A DNA stretch of 64,000 nucleotides, taken from Coleophoma eucalyptorum (lineage: Eukaryota > Ascomycota > Leotiomycetes > Helotiales > Dermateaceae). The notes under the pieces are model-generated. The model ran no database searches. It had not been told where the DNA came from and saw only the letters and a list, made by a program, of their open reading frames with translations. A program made the position numbers and the translations under genes. How positions within the stretch are numbered: the first letter of the stretch is position 1; the number at the start of each line of letters is the position of its first letter. Below, piece after piece: positions 34,125 through 45,354 of this stretch. The stretch covers positions 310,001 to 374,000 of the forward strand of contig JALRME010000005.1 in NCBI GenBank assembly GCA_026120035.1, in the 5' to 3' direction.

Positions 34125-35322
34125 TGTTATGTACGGTATGAAGGTGACTCAGAGGGATTGGATTTCTTTTTGGTTCCACATTTGGCAGTAGTCAATCTAG
34201 AAATAGGGTCGGTTCCGATATTGAATACTTGAGAAGATATAAAAAGCTCCTTTGTGTTTGGAAATATGTGATCTGAAGGAGGTGAGAGAAAAAAGAATTC
34301 ATGTCGGGGGGTTTGACAGCCTTGCGCTAAAACTTTTCTAATCTTATCGCAGCCGCCAGCCTTATCGAATTACGGTATTTTGCTTCGCCGTCAATCTGCC
34401 GAGCTGATTGAGGACAAAGACTTGTTCATCTACAAATGCATTGCCATGAAATAATGTGTGGTTGCGAAGATTAATGTAGAAACTTACCCGAAGTCTCTCA
34501 AAAATCATCATGAATCCAAATTCTGCGAAGCCGTCAAAGCACCACACTCAGGCGTCCATAAAACATGTTTATGGGGCTTTTGGTAAAGGTATGGCACGTA
34601 TTACCTGTCAAGCAAGGCCCCATAAACTCCTAGACGTCTATGAAATAGCTTATCGGTAAGCTGGCAGATACGACAGACATGCAACTACAATTGCACTCCC
34701 AGCGTCAAGAGAAAGAACGCCGTCAGTGACCCAAGGGTTTTAAACGACGTAGGCTCCTGTTGGTATACGTCAGGTAATGTAATAGGTGGCTCTCAAGTCA
34801 AATAAGGTACAAGCTGTATTCATTAGTAGTTGGTTCATGTCTATTGAAGAGAGTGTGAGGCAGAGAGGTATAACTACCTCGCTCGCTAGTGATACTATTT
34901 GTGACATATGACTAGGTCTCGTGATTGACCTGTAAACAACATTCCAACGTATATATAAAGATATTTGCAAAATTCAAACATAGTTGAAGTCTTTTTAATT
35001 GCCAATTAGTGAAACCCCCATAGAAGTTAGTGAGTTATACGCTATACGTAGAGGGGACCGAATTAGTGAAGAGTGCTCTGAACCCCCCCCCCCCCCAGCC
35101 CCCTAAAGCTTTCTTTAAATGTCAAGCAGAATTCCTAAAGTGGAATGGCGGTGATAGATGGTCCTTTTCATGCAAAATACGGGGCACAGGGTATATCATT
35201 TTTAACTCTTTTTTTTTTAAAGCTCTAATCCTGGCTCTGTTCGTATTAACAACAATGCGATTACAGAGCATTGCTGCTCGCTTAAGGAGCCATTGCAACA
35301 CTACGGACACTCACTACTGATT

Positions 35323-35520
35323 ATCATTTCAGGTCGGAGTTTGTCGGACTCTGGAACATTCAGAATCATCAGCTACCTACCTCGTAATAGAAATGAACTC
35401 CTGAGGTTGGCAACTGCTCCAGTTGAGGAGCTTGGAATCGAAGACTACCCTGTGGATATAAAATATGAAACTGAAGCCGTGAGCGTTGATCTCAAAGGAG
35501 GGCTGATCACCCTGCATTGA
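35323..35520 (+). pseudogene. Probable fragment of an FAD-dependent monooxygenase
   Basis: A short open stretch encodes about 65 residues including LLRLATAPVEELGIEDYPVD and EAVSVDLKGGLITLH. It resembles the middle of salicylate-hydroxylase-like FAD monooxygenases (an arginine-led helix, then the strand before the second FAD motif). The GxGxxG N-terminus and the substrate half are absent, and a stop follows at once. It lies head to head with the 3' side of the Dicer-like relic, about 25 bp away. The assignment rests on a loose pattern only. Confidence 0.35.
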
Positions 35521-35545
35521 CTACTTCTTCATTAACTTGAATTCA

Positions 35546-36138
35546 ACCTTCGTTTATTTTTGTGGCATATTCCTGGATTTGCATCTGGAACTTTGCGTTA
35601 AATACTAGGGGGTGTTTGTGAAATCTCAGGGAGATGCAGAGGGTGCCGAGGAATAGATTCGAGACCATCGCCATTTTATGCTCTGTCAACCACTGCGGAT
35701 CGCGATTGGGATATCTGTGGAAGAGAAAATTAACACAAGCCATATCCAGCAATGAGTTACCAAGGAATTCGAGTCTCTGGTAGCAAGGGATATTCTCGTA
35801 AGAGTACGGATATGAGGGACGAACAAATACAGATCGGAGAAGCCTTGGGTATTGAAAGTGGTATGAATGTTTCATCTCAATCTGCTGTGCCAGGTCCATC
35901 TAAGCTGCAGTAGCTCTTGCAATCTGATACTTCGGAATTTGGTGTTGCTGGTAGTATTTGAGTAAGATGTCAGGTTATGATTTTCACTGCAAACCAGGGT
36001 CTTGACGACTCGGACTGCAGTATCCATACTCTTCGAGTCCTCATAAGTAAGCAGTGCAGCACCAATTAGTGCGTCACAAACATCTGCAATGGTCTTGTCG
36101 CCGAGCTTGTGTGAATTTGGCCTAGTAGTCTTCTTGCC
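35546..36138 (-). pseudogene. DCL2: Disabled fragment of a Dicer-like 2 gene (RNase III region)
   Basis: Read on the minus strand, the sequence starts in the end of the RNase IIIa domain (HKLGDKTIADVCDALIGAAL, then VRVVKTLVCSENHN). It continues through the linker (YYQQHQIPKYQIARATAA) into RNase IIIb (YPRLLRSVF, PCYQRLEFLG, LTEHKMAMVSN). This is the order and wording of fungal Dicer-like 2. The helicase, dimerisation and PAZ-like parts and the end of RNase IIIb are missing. A frameshift lies near 35958-35966 and a TAG at 35900-35902 replaces the Gln expected after ATAA. The signature EFLGD is EFLGN, losing a metal-binding Asp. The 5' edge at 36138 sits right after an AG, perhaps an old intron acceptor. 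It cannot make an active nuclease. Confidence 0.85.
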
Positions 36139-36823
36139 CTGTTTTAAGATATTTTAGATAGAGAGAGACAGATGGGGGTTAATATTCTGGCAACACGGAA
36201 AAGTGCTTGCAGCCTCTCACTCAAAACGCCCCAATAGAGCCCTCAAGATTTCACACCGCTTCCCCAAGACCATCAATGTCCCAACTAGAGAAATTGCGAG
36301 GTTGCATCTTAGCTTACATGGCAATGCTACTCCGTCACTGGCGATGGTCGACTAGGGCTATAAACGTCCCATCAATTTCGTGATGCCTTTGGGTGGAGCC
36401 ATGATGGTTGACCAAGGAGAGTGGGAGCGTCGCCCGAAATTTCATATAAGGTACAAAATCTTGGAATATTTCAGCTAAGCAGGATCTCATCTCGTCCGCT
36501 ATAGAAGAATCAGAGAGAATAAGGCAGAAGAACAGGGTCTTGTAGGGTAAAGAGGAATCTCTCGCCATGCACAACTATTCGACTTTTCGGTTTAGAGATT
36601 TCGAAGTCTCCGGATAGTTTGATCACTTGCTAGGCATTTTAATGGTGGGGAATAAGGTAACACAAGCACCATTGCAATATACCCCAGCTTGAAGGACAAG
36701 ATAACAATTTATTAGTTAAACGGGCCAGCAAAGGTTGGATGGATCTTGAGCAATACATCACAATATCCGAACTATCAGTCTCATGTTTATTGACATGCAT
36801 ACTATATAAGCACATCACTAAAT

Positions 36824-37990
36824 CTAGCCCAGCTTACCAGGCACAACAGGATGGCCAGCACTCAAACCACCATCAACTGCCCAGGCCTGGCCATTAACAT
36901 AACTGGCCTCGTCGCTCCCCAAAAATAAAGCCACTCTCGCGACTTCATCAGCATGTGCGCCTCTCCTCAACGGATTTAGCTGGCCAATCTTGCCCTGAGT
37001 ACCTCGAGCTCTTGCCGCCTCGTACATCGGGGCCGTCATACCCGTCTCAATAACGCCAGGACAGATGGCATTTATGCGAATACCCGTGCCGGCAAGTTGG
37101 TACGCGATTGTTTGAGCGATTGACACCACAGAGGCCTTGGACGCTGAGTAGTCAGTACTTCCCGCATTTGATCGTATACCTGCTACGCTTGCAGTGCCAA
37201 TGATGGACCCTGATGGATACTTCTTTGTTGACGAGGTTACCATCATAGCTGGAGCCCCATACTTGGCAGCCAGAAAAACACTACAGAGTATTGCGAGTCA
37301 GTTGAAGCCTCTTCGTCACTTTTAGATCTTCCAACTCCATTCCAAGAAATGGGATGTCCCTTATCTTACCTGACGACATTAGTGCGCAACGTAGCCAAGA
37401 ACTCATCCTCAGAAATGTCCATAAAAAGCTTATTCTGGCCTACGATGCCGGCGTTGGCGAAGAAGACATCGAGTCTTCCATACGTCGCGATTGCATCATC
37501 GACTACAGCCTTTACAGACTTCTCATCTGCAGCGTCAAATTGCCGTGTATGCACATCAACGCCTGGATACAGTGATTCCATCTCGCGCTTGTGCGTCTCG
37601 AGATTCGTGTTCGCAAAATCGCATATGTACACTGCTCTTGCGCCATTTTGGGCAAATTGATGTGCTGAGGCCCGCCCAATACCAAGGGGGCTATTTGTTC
37701 CTGTATGGTGGAAGAATCATGAGTTAGTTTGTTGAATGACTATTTGAGAAGCTGCTTGCGTGCACTTCGATAGCAATGGTTGGGCATGGCATGGTACGAC
37801 ACGGCATGCCAGAGGGAAGACGTTAAAACTGACCTGTAACAATGACAACCTTGTCCTTTACTCGTGGACCCGTCGACGAAGGTGCTATCTTTTTGAGGAT
37901 GGGAATGTTCTCGAAATTACCCTGGTCTGGAACGGGTGCGACGAGCTGCTCGCTGAGAGCCTGAAGCCTTCTCTTTGCTACAGACGTCAT
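36824..37990 (-). CDS. Short-chain dehydrogenase/reductase (SDR)
   Basis: Three exons: 37990-37834, 37700-37370 and 37280-36824 (introns 133 and 89 bp), giving 314 aa. It is an NAD(P)-dependent oxidoreductase of the classical SDR type; the substrate is unknown. The cofactor loop TGTNSPLGIG starts near residue 52, after an unusual N-terminal extension of about 45 residues. NAG (in FFANAGIVGQ), the serine strand SIIGTASVAGIRS and the catalytic YSASK (Tyr207, Lys211) are all present. ICPGVIETGM and VNGQAWAVDGGLSAG follow as in 3-oxoacyl-ACP-reductase-like members. Asp in VYICDFA after the second strand suggests NAD rather than NADP. Both junctions keep the frame. It diverges from the TBC gene. 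Confidence 0.88.
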
Positions 37991-38947
37991 TGTTGATGGT
38001 GGACCTTACTACTTTATGCGAACATCGGTTTAAGTTATTGCAAGAAGAGAAGAAGTAGCACCGCGAGAACAATTCATTTCATGGCAGGTTCTTGAGTGGC
38101 TTGTTATGCCGGGAGCAGGAGTCAAGAGAAAGCGGGGAGCAGCATCGCATCGCACCGAGAAAGTCTGGGGTAAGCCGGAGACCGAGGCCTGTTGTCCTCT
38201 GCAGATGATTTGCTGGAGATTAGCTCTGATATGATCGTACCGACGAACTTGTTCCATCTCTACGGTGACCCTTTCCTAGCCTTTTCATTCTCCCGTGAAC
38301 TCTATCAAAGCACCTTGTGTGGTGGTGATGAGCAATATCGTTGCTATATGCCGCAACTGACAATGGCGCATACTGTTGATCACAACATACCGCATCAGCT
38401 TATTTTGACAGTGCGATGTCCGCTGAGGTGCGGGGCGAGGACTGGTTTATGTTTGTCAAAGAGAAGAAAGAAGAAAGAAGAAAGAAACAGAGAGAATATC
38501 AATCGACAAATCCTTGTTCATAAATTTTGTTCATCTGTTATGCGAATGAGATTATGACGACGTCGTTGGTAAATGAGATGGCACTTTCAGGCACTGACAT
38601 CCTATTTGATGACAGACTCCACGAACGCCCGCGTCACAACTTCTCCTCCCTCACCCACCTCACACGACCACACGACCTCGACTTCCTCTGCCATCCTGCA
38701 TTCACTGAAGCTGTGCTTGTGAAAAATTCCTCCGATGCATTCTCCGCTACTGTAAGGAGGTTATATGACGGTGGTAAGTGACTTTTCTGTGCAGCACAAG
38801 AGTGCGATCCTCCCGCCGTCTCGCGTGGCTTTACCTTATTTTATTTGCCAAATTATCGTCTCTGTTGACCAAAATTTCTCCCCTTTTCCCTGATCCTCCA
38901 ACCACAACTATGATATTGTTTTGCTTGCTGACCAGGAACTCTCAGCG
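37991..38947. promoter_or_regulatory. Intergenic region between divergent SDR and TBC genes
   Basis: These 957 bp carry both promoters. A purine-rich AAAGAAG-type run lies at about 38457-38490. The last 250 bp before 38948 are pyrimidine-rich and may contain the TBC leader. No gene is supported. Confidence 0.5.
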
Positions 38948-41900
38948 ATGGATCTTGATGCAAACTGTCGTCCCTTAGAAAGGTCGGCTTCACATCATTC
39001 AAATGCGTCTGCGCGGAGCCAGCGGTCGAATCGATCCCTAACAGTTCGAAACAAGCCTTCTCGAAAATATGCATCCTACATGTCTTCGTCCGCCAGTTCG
39101 ATAGCATCGTCAGACAACAAATCACTGACTTCGTTTCCCTCCTTTTCACCCGAGTCGCCCACGGATGAGCGTTTGCTTTCAGTACCACTCACGGATGGCA
39201 CTGCGAATTCCCCCTTTCCTGCTTCTTCGATTAAGAGCCTGACAACGGCTCCGTCCACACAGCTCGATAGAACGGCTCTCTTCGATGACGCTCCTCTCAC
39301 TATCTCCCATGTTCCAGGGTCTATTCACCATGCGAACGATGGGCATATCGAGCGTCTGATTGCGAGAAATGGAGCAGTCGCACTGGTCCGTCAAATAGCT
39401 GAGGACCTGGCTCAGAGGGATGCACAAATTGCGTCCCTGAGACGAAAAGCTGAAGACAGAGAAAGGGCGTTAAGGAAAATCATATTGGAATGTGGGTTAT
39501 CAAATTTGGATCTGGAGACCCGCCTCCGAGTCATAGAGGCCGAATCAAAAACAGAAGAGCGGGAGAGAGAGTCAGCTCAGGACTCTGGACTGGAGGATAT
39601 GATGAATGATGCAATGGCCGCATCTGCACTTGGACCCCTTAACCCGTCGAGCAACGACCAGACAATACGAGCCAAGGATATGCTGAAAAGCATCGAGTCT
39701 GCCGACGCTGGAAAGGAGGCACCTCGGGGTTGGAAAGACTACATTTGGGGTGGCACGAGCAGGAAAACAAGCCGCGCAAACAGCGTCAATGGAGAGATTG
39801 TTGATGGGCAGATGAAGGCAGCAAGTAGCACGCGACCAACAGTTTTACAAAGCGACTTATTCAAGAATCCTGATACTGGTAGAAGCCCAAGTCGCACTGG
39901 AAGTATGCAATCAGCCACTCTTCCACGCGATCGAAAAGCTTCCTCCGGGTTAGCATTATGGGCGACGAAACTTGTTGCAGGCAACACAAATTCGGCTCGT
40001 GACTCGGATGCCTCAAGCACACGTGGGAGGTCGAGCAGTGCCGATGAAGCTCCTGGACATCGTGATCCGTCTCTAGCCAGCATCAAGACAACAATGTCTT
40101 CAAGAACGACAGTCTCTACTAAGGGCGCCTCTGCGAAACAAGGCTCTAGAACTATCCCATCCAGGCGGCCAACAGCTGCTGCAATTCCAGGCATCGCTAC
40201 CCGTGGTCCAGCCCAAGAGCGATGGGATACTATGGGAGCGAGCCCGCAAAGCTCAACATCCGGTGGTTTAGACAACTATGGTCCAGTTGAAATGGACACT
40301 ATTCTTGAGCCTGATGCCCAACCTCCGACCATGACGCAAATTTACAACAATCCTTGGAACCAAGAGTTTTTAACCGACCGATTCGGTTTTATTTATGATC
40401 AGCGTCGAAAGAAGAGGCAACGGGAAGCGGCAGAGCAGATAAAAAAGACAAAACGTGGCAGCAGGGTGGAAATGATTAGCCATGTGCGCGGTTCATCTGT
40501 TGTGTTAGACGAGGGACCATTAGACGAAGGCTCAAGGCCTCCTACTCCATCATCTGTGGAAGACAAGACTGAAGATGGCAAGCCTGCAAAACGCTGGCAA
40601 GATTATCTCAAGATTGCAACGTTTCCTACTGAGCTTCTCTCACATACTCCATCCAGTGGGATACCTGCTTTCGAGGTAATGGAAGGTGGCGAGGTCCCTA
40701 AGTCACCTGGTATTACAACCGAGGAACGTGGATTTCTACCTTCAGCCACTACGACGGCGGCGCCTTCTGTTCCCATGACTTCTGATACTGCAACGGTATC
40801 AGGTCCAGATACTACTGCACCTCAACCAGCAGCCCTGACAAAAGAAGAGGCGGAACCCGTAAAGTTACTCTTGCAGCAACTAGGCGAGGTCCATGACTCA
40901 CTGCAGAGGGAGAAGACGGTCAAGTGGAATGACTTTTTACGAAAAGTACGTGCAGAGCGAAGACGGGAAGGTGAAGCGGCGGCAGCAGCATTCGCTGCTG
41001 CTCAGAGACCCATGGCTGTTATGCCGGAAGTGTCCTTGGCAGATGGAGAAATGATTGGTATTGCTGGACTAGGCAATAAGGGCAAGGTTGGCCGTGCGAA
41101 GTGGAGTGAGTTTAAGGCACTCGTCCTTGGAGGTATTCCTGTTGCATACCGAGCCAAGATATGGGCAGAATGTTCGGGAGCTGTCACCTTGCGCATACCG
41201 GGCTATTATGATGATCTGGTGTCAAGGAAAGAAGAGGATGATGACCCTGCCATTGTTGCACAAATTCAGATGGACATCAACCGCACGTTGACAGATAATA
41301 TCTTCTTTCGCAAAGGTCCTGGAGTCTCTAAGCTCAATGAGGTCTTGATCGCATACTCACGTCGGAATGCCGAAGTTGGATATTGCCAGGGCATGAATCT
41401 GATTACTGCCTGCCTGCTACTTATCATGCCGACGGCGGAGGATGCATTCTGGCTCCTTACAAGTATCATTGAGAACATTCTTCCTCGAGGATATTACGAT
41501 CATAGTCTCTTAGCATCTCGAGCAGATCAACAAGTCCTGCGTCAGTACGTTGCGTCAATCTTACCGAAGCTTTCTGCCCACTTGGAGGATCTGAATATCG
41601 AACTAGAAGCCCTGACTTTCCAATGGTTCTTAAGCGTCTTTACAGATTGTCTGTCGGCTGAAGCACTTTTTCGTGTATGGGATGTTGTCTTCTGCGTGAA
41701 TGATGGCAGCACATTCCTCTTTCAGGTTGCCCTTGCTCTTCTCAAGCTCAACGAGCAGCAACTTCTACAATGTTCAACTCCAGCAGGTGTGTACACTTAT
41801 ATCAACCATCAGATGACCAACCATGCCATCAGCATTGATGGCTTGCTTCATGCTTCCGAAGGCTTGAGAAAGGTAGTGCGCAGAGAAGACGTTGAAAGTA

Positions 41901-42085
41901 GACGCACTAAGGCCATCGAGGCGGAGAAGGATCTTGTGCGTCAACGAGAACTTAGGAATGCACAAAGGCGAGCAGAAAGACTGGCAGCTGTGAATGGGAA
42001 TGGTGCGCTAAATGCTCCAGTAGCGGAGGTATCAGCCGAGGATGAAGAGCTAACAGTGACAACGCCTGTGCCTATTGAAGAATAA
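38948..42085 (+). CDS. TBC-domain Rab GTPase-activating protein
   Basis: Intronless, 1045 aa. TBC proteins speed up GTP hydrolysis by Rab GTPases in membrane traffic. The long N-terminal 650 residues are Ser/Thr-rich and probably disordered, with a short coiled coil near residues 150-200. The TBC domain spans about 725-960: GGIPVAYRAKIW, then the arginine-finger motif IxxDxxR as I773, D776, R779, and the glutamine finger YCQG with Q814, so the active site is complete. It continues through FWLLTSIIENILPRGYY and FQWFLSVFTDCL to RVWDVVF. A charged coiled coil follows (about 975-1020). The start is the first ATG after the open upstream stretch. The partner Rab cannot be told from the sequence. 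Confidence 0.88.
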   Translation: MDLDANCRPLERSASHHSNASARSQRSNRSLTVRNKPSRKYASYMSSSASSIASSDNKSLTSFPSFSPESPTDERLLSVPLTDGTANSPFPASSIKSLTTAPSTQLDRTALFDDAPLTISHVPGSIHHANDGHIERLIARNGAVALVRQIAEDLAQRDAQIASLRRKAEDRERALRKIILECGLSNLDLETRLRVIEAESKTEERERESAQDSGLEDMMNDAMAASALGPLNPSSNDQTIRAKDMLKSIESADAGKEAPRGWKDYIWGGTSRKTSRANSVNGEIVDGQMKAASSTRPTVLQSDLFKNPDTGRSPSRTGSMQSATLPRDRKASSGLALWATKLVAGNTNSARDSDASSTRGRSSSADEAPGHRDPSLASIKTTMSSRTTVSTKGASAKQGSRTIPSRRPTAAAIPGIATRGPAQERWDTMGASPQSSTSGGLDNYGPVEMDTILEPDAQPPTMTQIYNNPWNQEFLTDRFGFIYDQRRKKRQREAAEQIKKTKRGSRVEMISHVRGSSVVLDEGPLDEGSRPPTPSSVEDKTEDGKPAKRWQDYLKIATFPTELLSHTPSSGIPAFEVMEGGEVPKSPGITTEERGFLPSATTTAAPSVPMTSDTATVSGPDTTAPQPAALTKEEAEPVKLLLQQLGEVHDSLQREKTVKWNDFLRKVRAERRREGEAAAAAFAAAQRPMAVMPEVSLADGEMIGIAGLGNKGKVGRAKWSEFKALVLGGIPVAYRAKIWAECSGAVTLRIPGYYDDLVSRKEEDDDPAIVAQIQMDINRTLTDNIFFRKGPGVSKLNEVLIAYSRRNAEVGYCQGMNLITACLLLIMPTAEDAFWLLTSIIENILPRGYYDHSLLASRADQQVLRQYVASILPKLSAHLEDLNIELEALTFQWFLSVFTDCLSAEALFRVWDVVFCVNDGSTFLFQVALALLKLNEQQLLQCSTPAGVYTYINHQMTNHAISIDGLLHASEGLRKVVRREDVESRRTKAIEAEKDLVRQRELRNAQRRAERLAAVNGNGALNAPVAEVSAEDEELTVTTPVPIEE

Positions 42086-42598
42086 TGAGGCTTTTAAGCG
42101 GCGGGCTTGTGTGTGAGTTTGAACAAATCGGCTTTGAAGTGGTGTGTATTTCCTTTGTATGGATGGAATGAGCATTTATCGCGGGAAAGGCATGGATGGA
42201 TGGCATTTTTGGGTTAGAGATAGTGTTTACGATACCCCCTTTTTCATTGAGTCTCGTCTTATCTTGTGTCAGCGGGAGAAACAGGGTTGACCAAATATAA
42301 ATATTGGGGCTAGGTACAATTGGCTGGATAGAAAGGTTCAATACAAACAGTCAATCACTACGACCTGTTGTCCATGTGTTGTCGGCATACAGTCACTGAT
42401 CTAAGTTGCGCAAGGCAAAATAGACGCTGCGCGCGCCTTCCACAGCCTTCTCTACCGCCTTCGCTAGTGACATCAGCGCCAAGTGTCAGCCTTCGCGGGG
42501 CACCGTCCGCAAAATAATTTTTATGCGACGACCCCTCCATAAAGAAGGACTCATTGTGTGCATCTTCCCTCGGAAACACTGTAAAGCCAACATTCACC
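42086..42598. other. Intergenic region before ZPR1
   Basis: These 513 bp hold the TBC 3' end and the ZPR1 promoter. No coding appearance. Confidence 0.55.
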
Positions 42599-44143
42599 AT
42601 GAGCTCCGAACAAGACCCCAAGCCAGATGGTGCTGCTTTTGACGATTTCTTCGATAGCATCGGCAAGAAAGCAGAGAACTTGACCACCAAAGATGACAAA
42701 CCAGCCGAAACAACCCAGGAAGGAGGCGAAGACGACCAGAGGGTTGTAGATGAAATCGAGAGTTTGTGTATGAACTGCCACGAAAATGTACGGATATCTT
42801 CAGAAGTCTTTTCCTTTGATAAAATAGAGAGAGTATCGCTAACGCTCAACCGCAAATAGGGAATCACGAGACTGCTTCTTACACGAATTCCCTTCTTCCG
42901 CGAAATTATCCTTATGTCCTTCTTCTGTCCGCACTGCAACTTCAAGAATAGTGAGATACAGTCTGCAGGTGAGATCCAGCAGAAAGGTACACACCACGAA
43001 CTCCGCCTTACTACACAAGCCGACTTCGCCCGCCAGGTTGTCAAGTCTGATACCTGCACTGTGAAGTTCATCGAGCTTGATATCGAAGTCCCACCTGGCC
43101 GTGGCCAGCTCACGAACGTGGAAGGTTTGCTTAGTATGATTTTGGAAGATCTGGAATTGCAGCAGCCAGCGAGGAAAGAGCAGGTCCCAGAAGTGTGGGC
43201 TAAGATCGAGGAAATTGTCAAGAAAGGCCGTGGCATGTTGGCAGGCGAGGCCTATCCGTTCCGTGTTTCGCTCGACGACCCGGCTGGAAACTCGTGGATC
43301 GAACCTGATCAGAAGGATGGCGTGGGAAAGCTAGCCAGGACGACGTATGCGCGAACACCTGAGCAGAATGAGGCGCTGGGACTTTCAGGCGATGCACAAC
43401 CTGATACCACGACGGATGTAATCGAAGATCCAAGCATAAATAATCCAGAAGGCGACGACATCATACCCAATGAAGTTTACTCCTTCCCCGCGACCTGCCC
43501 AGGTTGCTCACGCCATTGCGTGACACACATGAAGATGGTCGATATCCCGCATTTCAAGCAGGTGGTCATCATGTCGACGGTGTGCGATCACTGCGGCTAT
43601 CGCAGCAATGAAGTCAAGACCGGTGGTGAGGTACCAGAGAAGGGAACCCAGATCACACTCCAAGTCGACTCTGCTGTGGACCTTGCCCGCGATATCCTCA
43701 AGTCCGAGTCCTGCGCCCTGGAGTGTCCTGAACTGCAATTATCAGTGAACCCCGGTACACTGGGCGGACGCTTCACGACGGTTGAAGGGCTGCTGACGCA
43801 AGTGCGTGATGATTTACGCGCGCAAATATTTGATATTAATGGCGGCGGTGATGCGTCTGAGGGAGGAGATGGTATGGACAGCGAGGCAAAGACAAACTGG
43901 GACAAGTTCTTCGCTGGTATCGACGCGGCTATTAAGGGAGAGAAGAAATTCAGCATCATTCTCAAGGATCCACTAGGAAGCAGTTATGTCCAAGATCTTT
44001 ATAAGCCGGAGAAGGACCCTCGAATTGAGATTATGGAGTATGATCGAACTGAGGAGGAGGAGGAGGATTTGGGTCTTACAGACATGAAGGTTGAAAATTA
44101 TGCTGAGAATGAGGAGAATGCTGAGGAGAAGGAAGAGAAGTAG
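42599..44143 (+). CDS. ZPR1: Zinc finger protein ZPR1
   Basis: Two exons, 42599-42787 and 42860-44143 (intron 72 bp), giving 490 aa. ZPR1 is an essential eukaryotic protein that binds translation factor eEF1A (in yeast it helps fold it) and moves between cytosol and nucleus. The duplicated architecture is plain: finger 1, C57-x2-C60 and C86-x2-C89, is followed by the GTHHELRL beta domain; finger 2 starts at C276-x2-C279 and ends CDHCGYRSNEVKTGGEVPEKGTQ, followed by the second beta domain. The intron falls inside finger 1, and joining it gives CHENGITRLLLTRIPFFREI as expected. The tail is acidic. Family length (about 460-500 aa) agrees. Confidence 0.95.
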
Positions 44144-45354
44144 ATTAGAAAGTCTTGACTTTAGCATGAAAGGAAAGTTATGAATAGATCTAAAAGCAAT
44201 CAGAATACCCTGTCATCCATTTGCTTGTTAAGCTACACCATGGTGCATTTACAAAGTTCTAGTGCATCTATACATGGCCAGAAATACCTTCAGCTTTGTC
44301 ATTACCTATAGACAGCAGCAAAGCATTACTGACCACCAGGCGATGTCACAAGTCATGGCTTGACGAACAACCTTTAAATCGGCTTAGTCACCAGATGTAT
44401 TCAATAGCCGAGGCGAAAGCTAAGTGAAATCACGGAGTATGCATATGCAAGGAGTCTTGAATCTTAATGTATGCACGTTTTTTTATTGTTCTCTTTCATA
44501 TTTGCTAGATACACGTTTTGAAGGGGAAGTCCAACAGTTGAGATTGAATCGGTAGGAAGAAAGAAAATTTTCCGAACGAAAAAAAAAACCAGGAATTTTC
44601 TTGAAGCGGATGCAACAGAGAATCATGAATATGTATGTGCCTCACCATCAAACCGCATTTCCTAATGGATCCATTCTTTTTCAAGAGAGATCTGGAAGAC
44701 AGTCTGCAGGCGAGAAGAGAGATCCGAAGATCCCTTCAGTCTCATTCTTCGATATACGTATACCTCGAACACTTTGATAAAGTATGGTGAACGCGGAGAT
44801 AAAATATCGGGGTTGGGATTGGAAGGAGAGATGAATGACTGAGGAAATATATCTTACGCTTGTGTCAAAACTCAAAATAGGTAGAGTTTGAAGCTTGACG
44901 ATAGAACGGAATCTGTTGCCTGTGAATGTCAGTGTTAGCATATGGGAAGCCCCCCCCCAAAGCGTGGTATAGCAAAAGATATACGTTGGGTAGAGAGCAT
45001 GCAAGCTGGAACATGATGTCGCAGCTATCATGCTCTCTTGCTTCGGGAGGACCTCCCATGGAGCATTTCAAAACAAAGCACTCGAACGAACGAGGATGTA
45101 GTGAAATGGCCATTGATTTTGGTGTTGTTTCTTTTCTCATTTCGGGGATCCTATGTCTACGAAAGACAACATCCCTAGCCGTAGCCAGCGGATTTGCCCT
45201 CAGGTTGTTCATTCCTGTCATGCCATGCCTTGCCATGCCGTACACGCCAGCCGAAATCCCAGAAGCTTGATTCGATTCAGCAGAAAAACCAACAATGACG
45301 ACCTCTTTCCCTTTTCTTCTTTTCGTGACACTAATTTTCTTCCTCCCGCTTGAT
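44144..45354. other. Intergenic region between convergent ZPR1 and RPL26
   Basis: This 1.2 kb between two stop codons has no supported gene. It is AT-rich with a poly-A run near 44577-44588 and a short run of C near 44950. It is longer than two 3' untranslated regions would need, but nothing else is visible. Confidence 0.55.

Larger units (their letters stand above)
34125..36823. other. Relic zone: fragments of broken genes in AT-rich DNA
   Basis: This 2.7 kb between BCD1 and the dehydrogenase contains no intact gene but at least two recognisable gene fragments on opposite strands, listed separately. A run of 14 C lies at 35083-35096. The DNA is AT-rich with many short poly-A and poly-T runs. 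The region looks like old, decaying sequence, perhaps a former insertion or duplication site. I see no terminal repeats or transposase frame. Confidence 0.55.
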
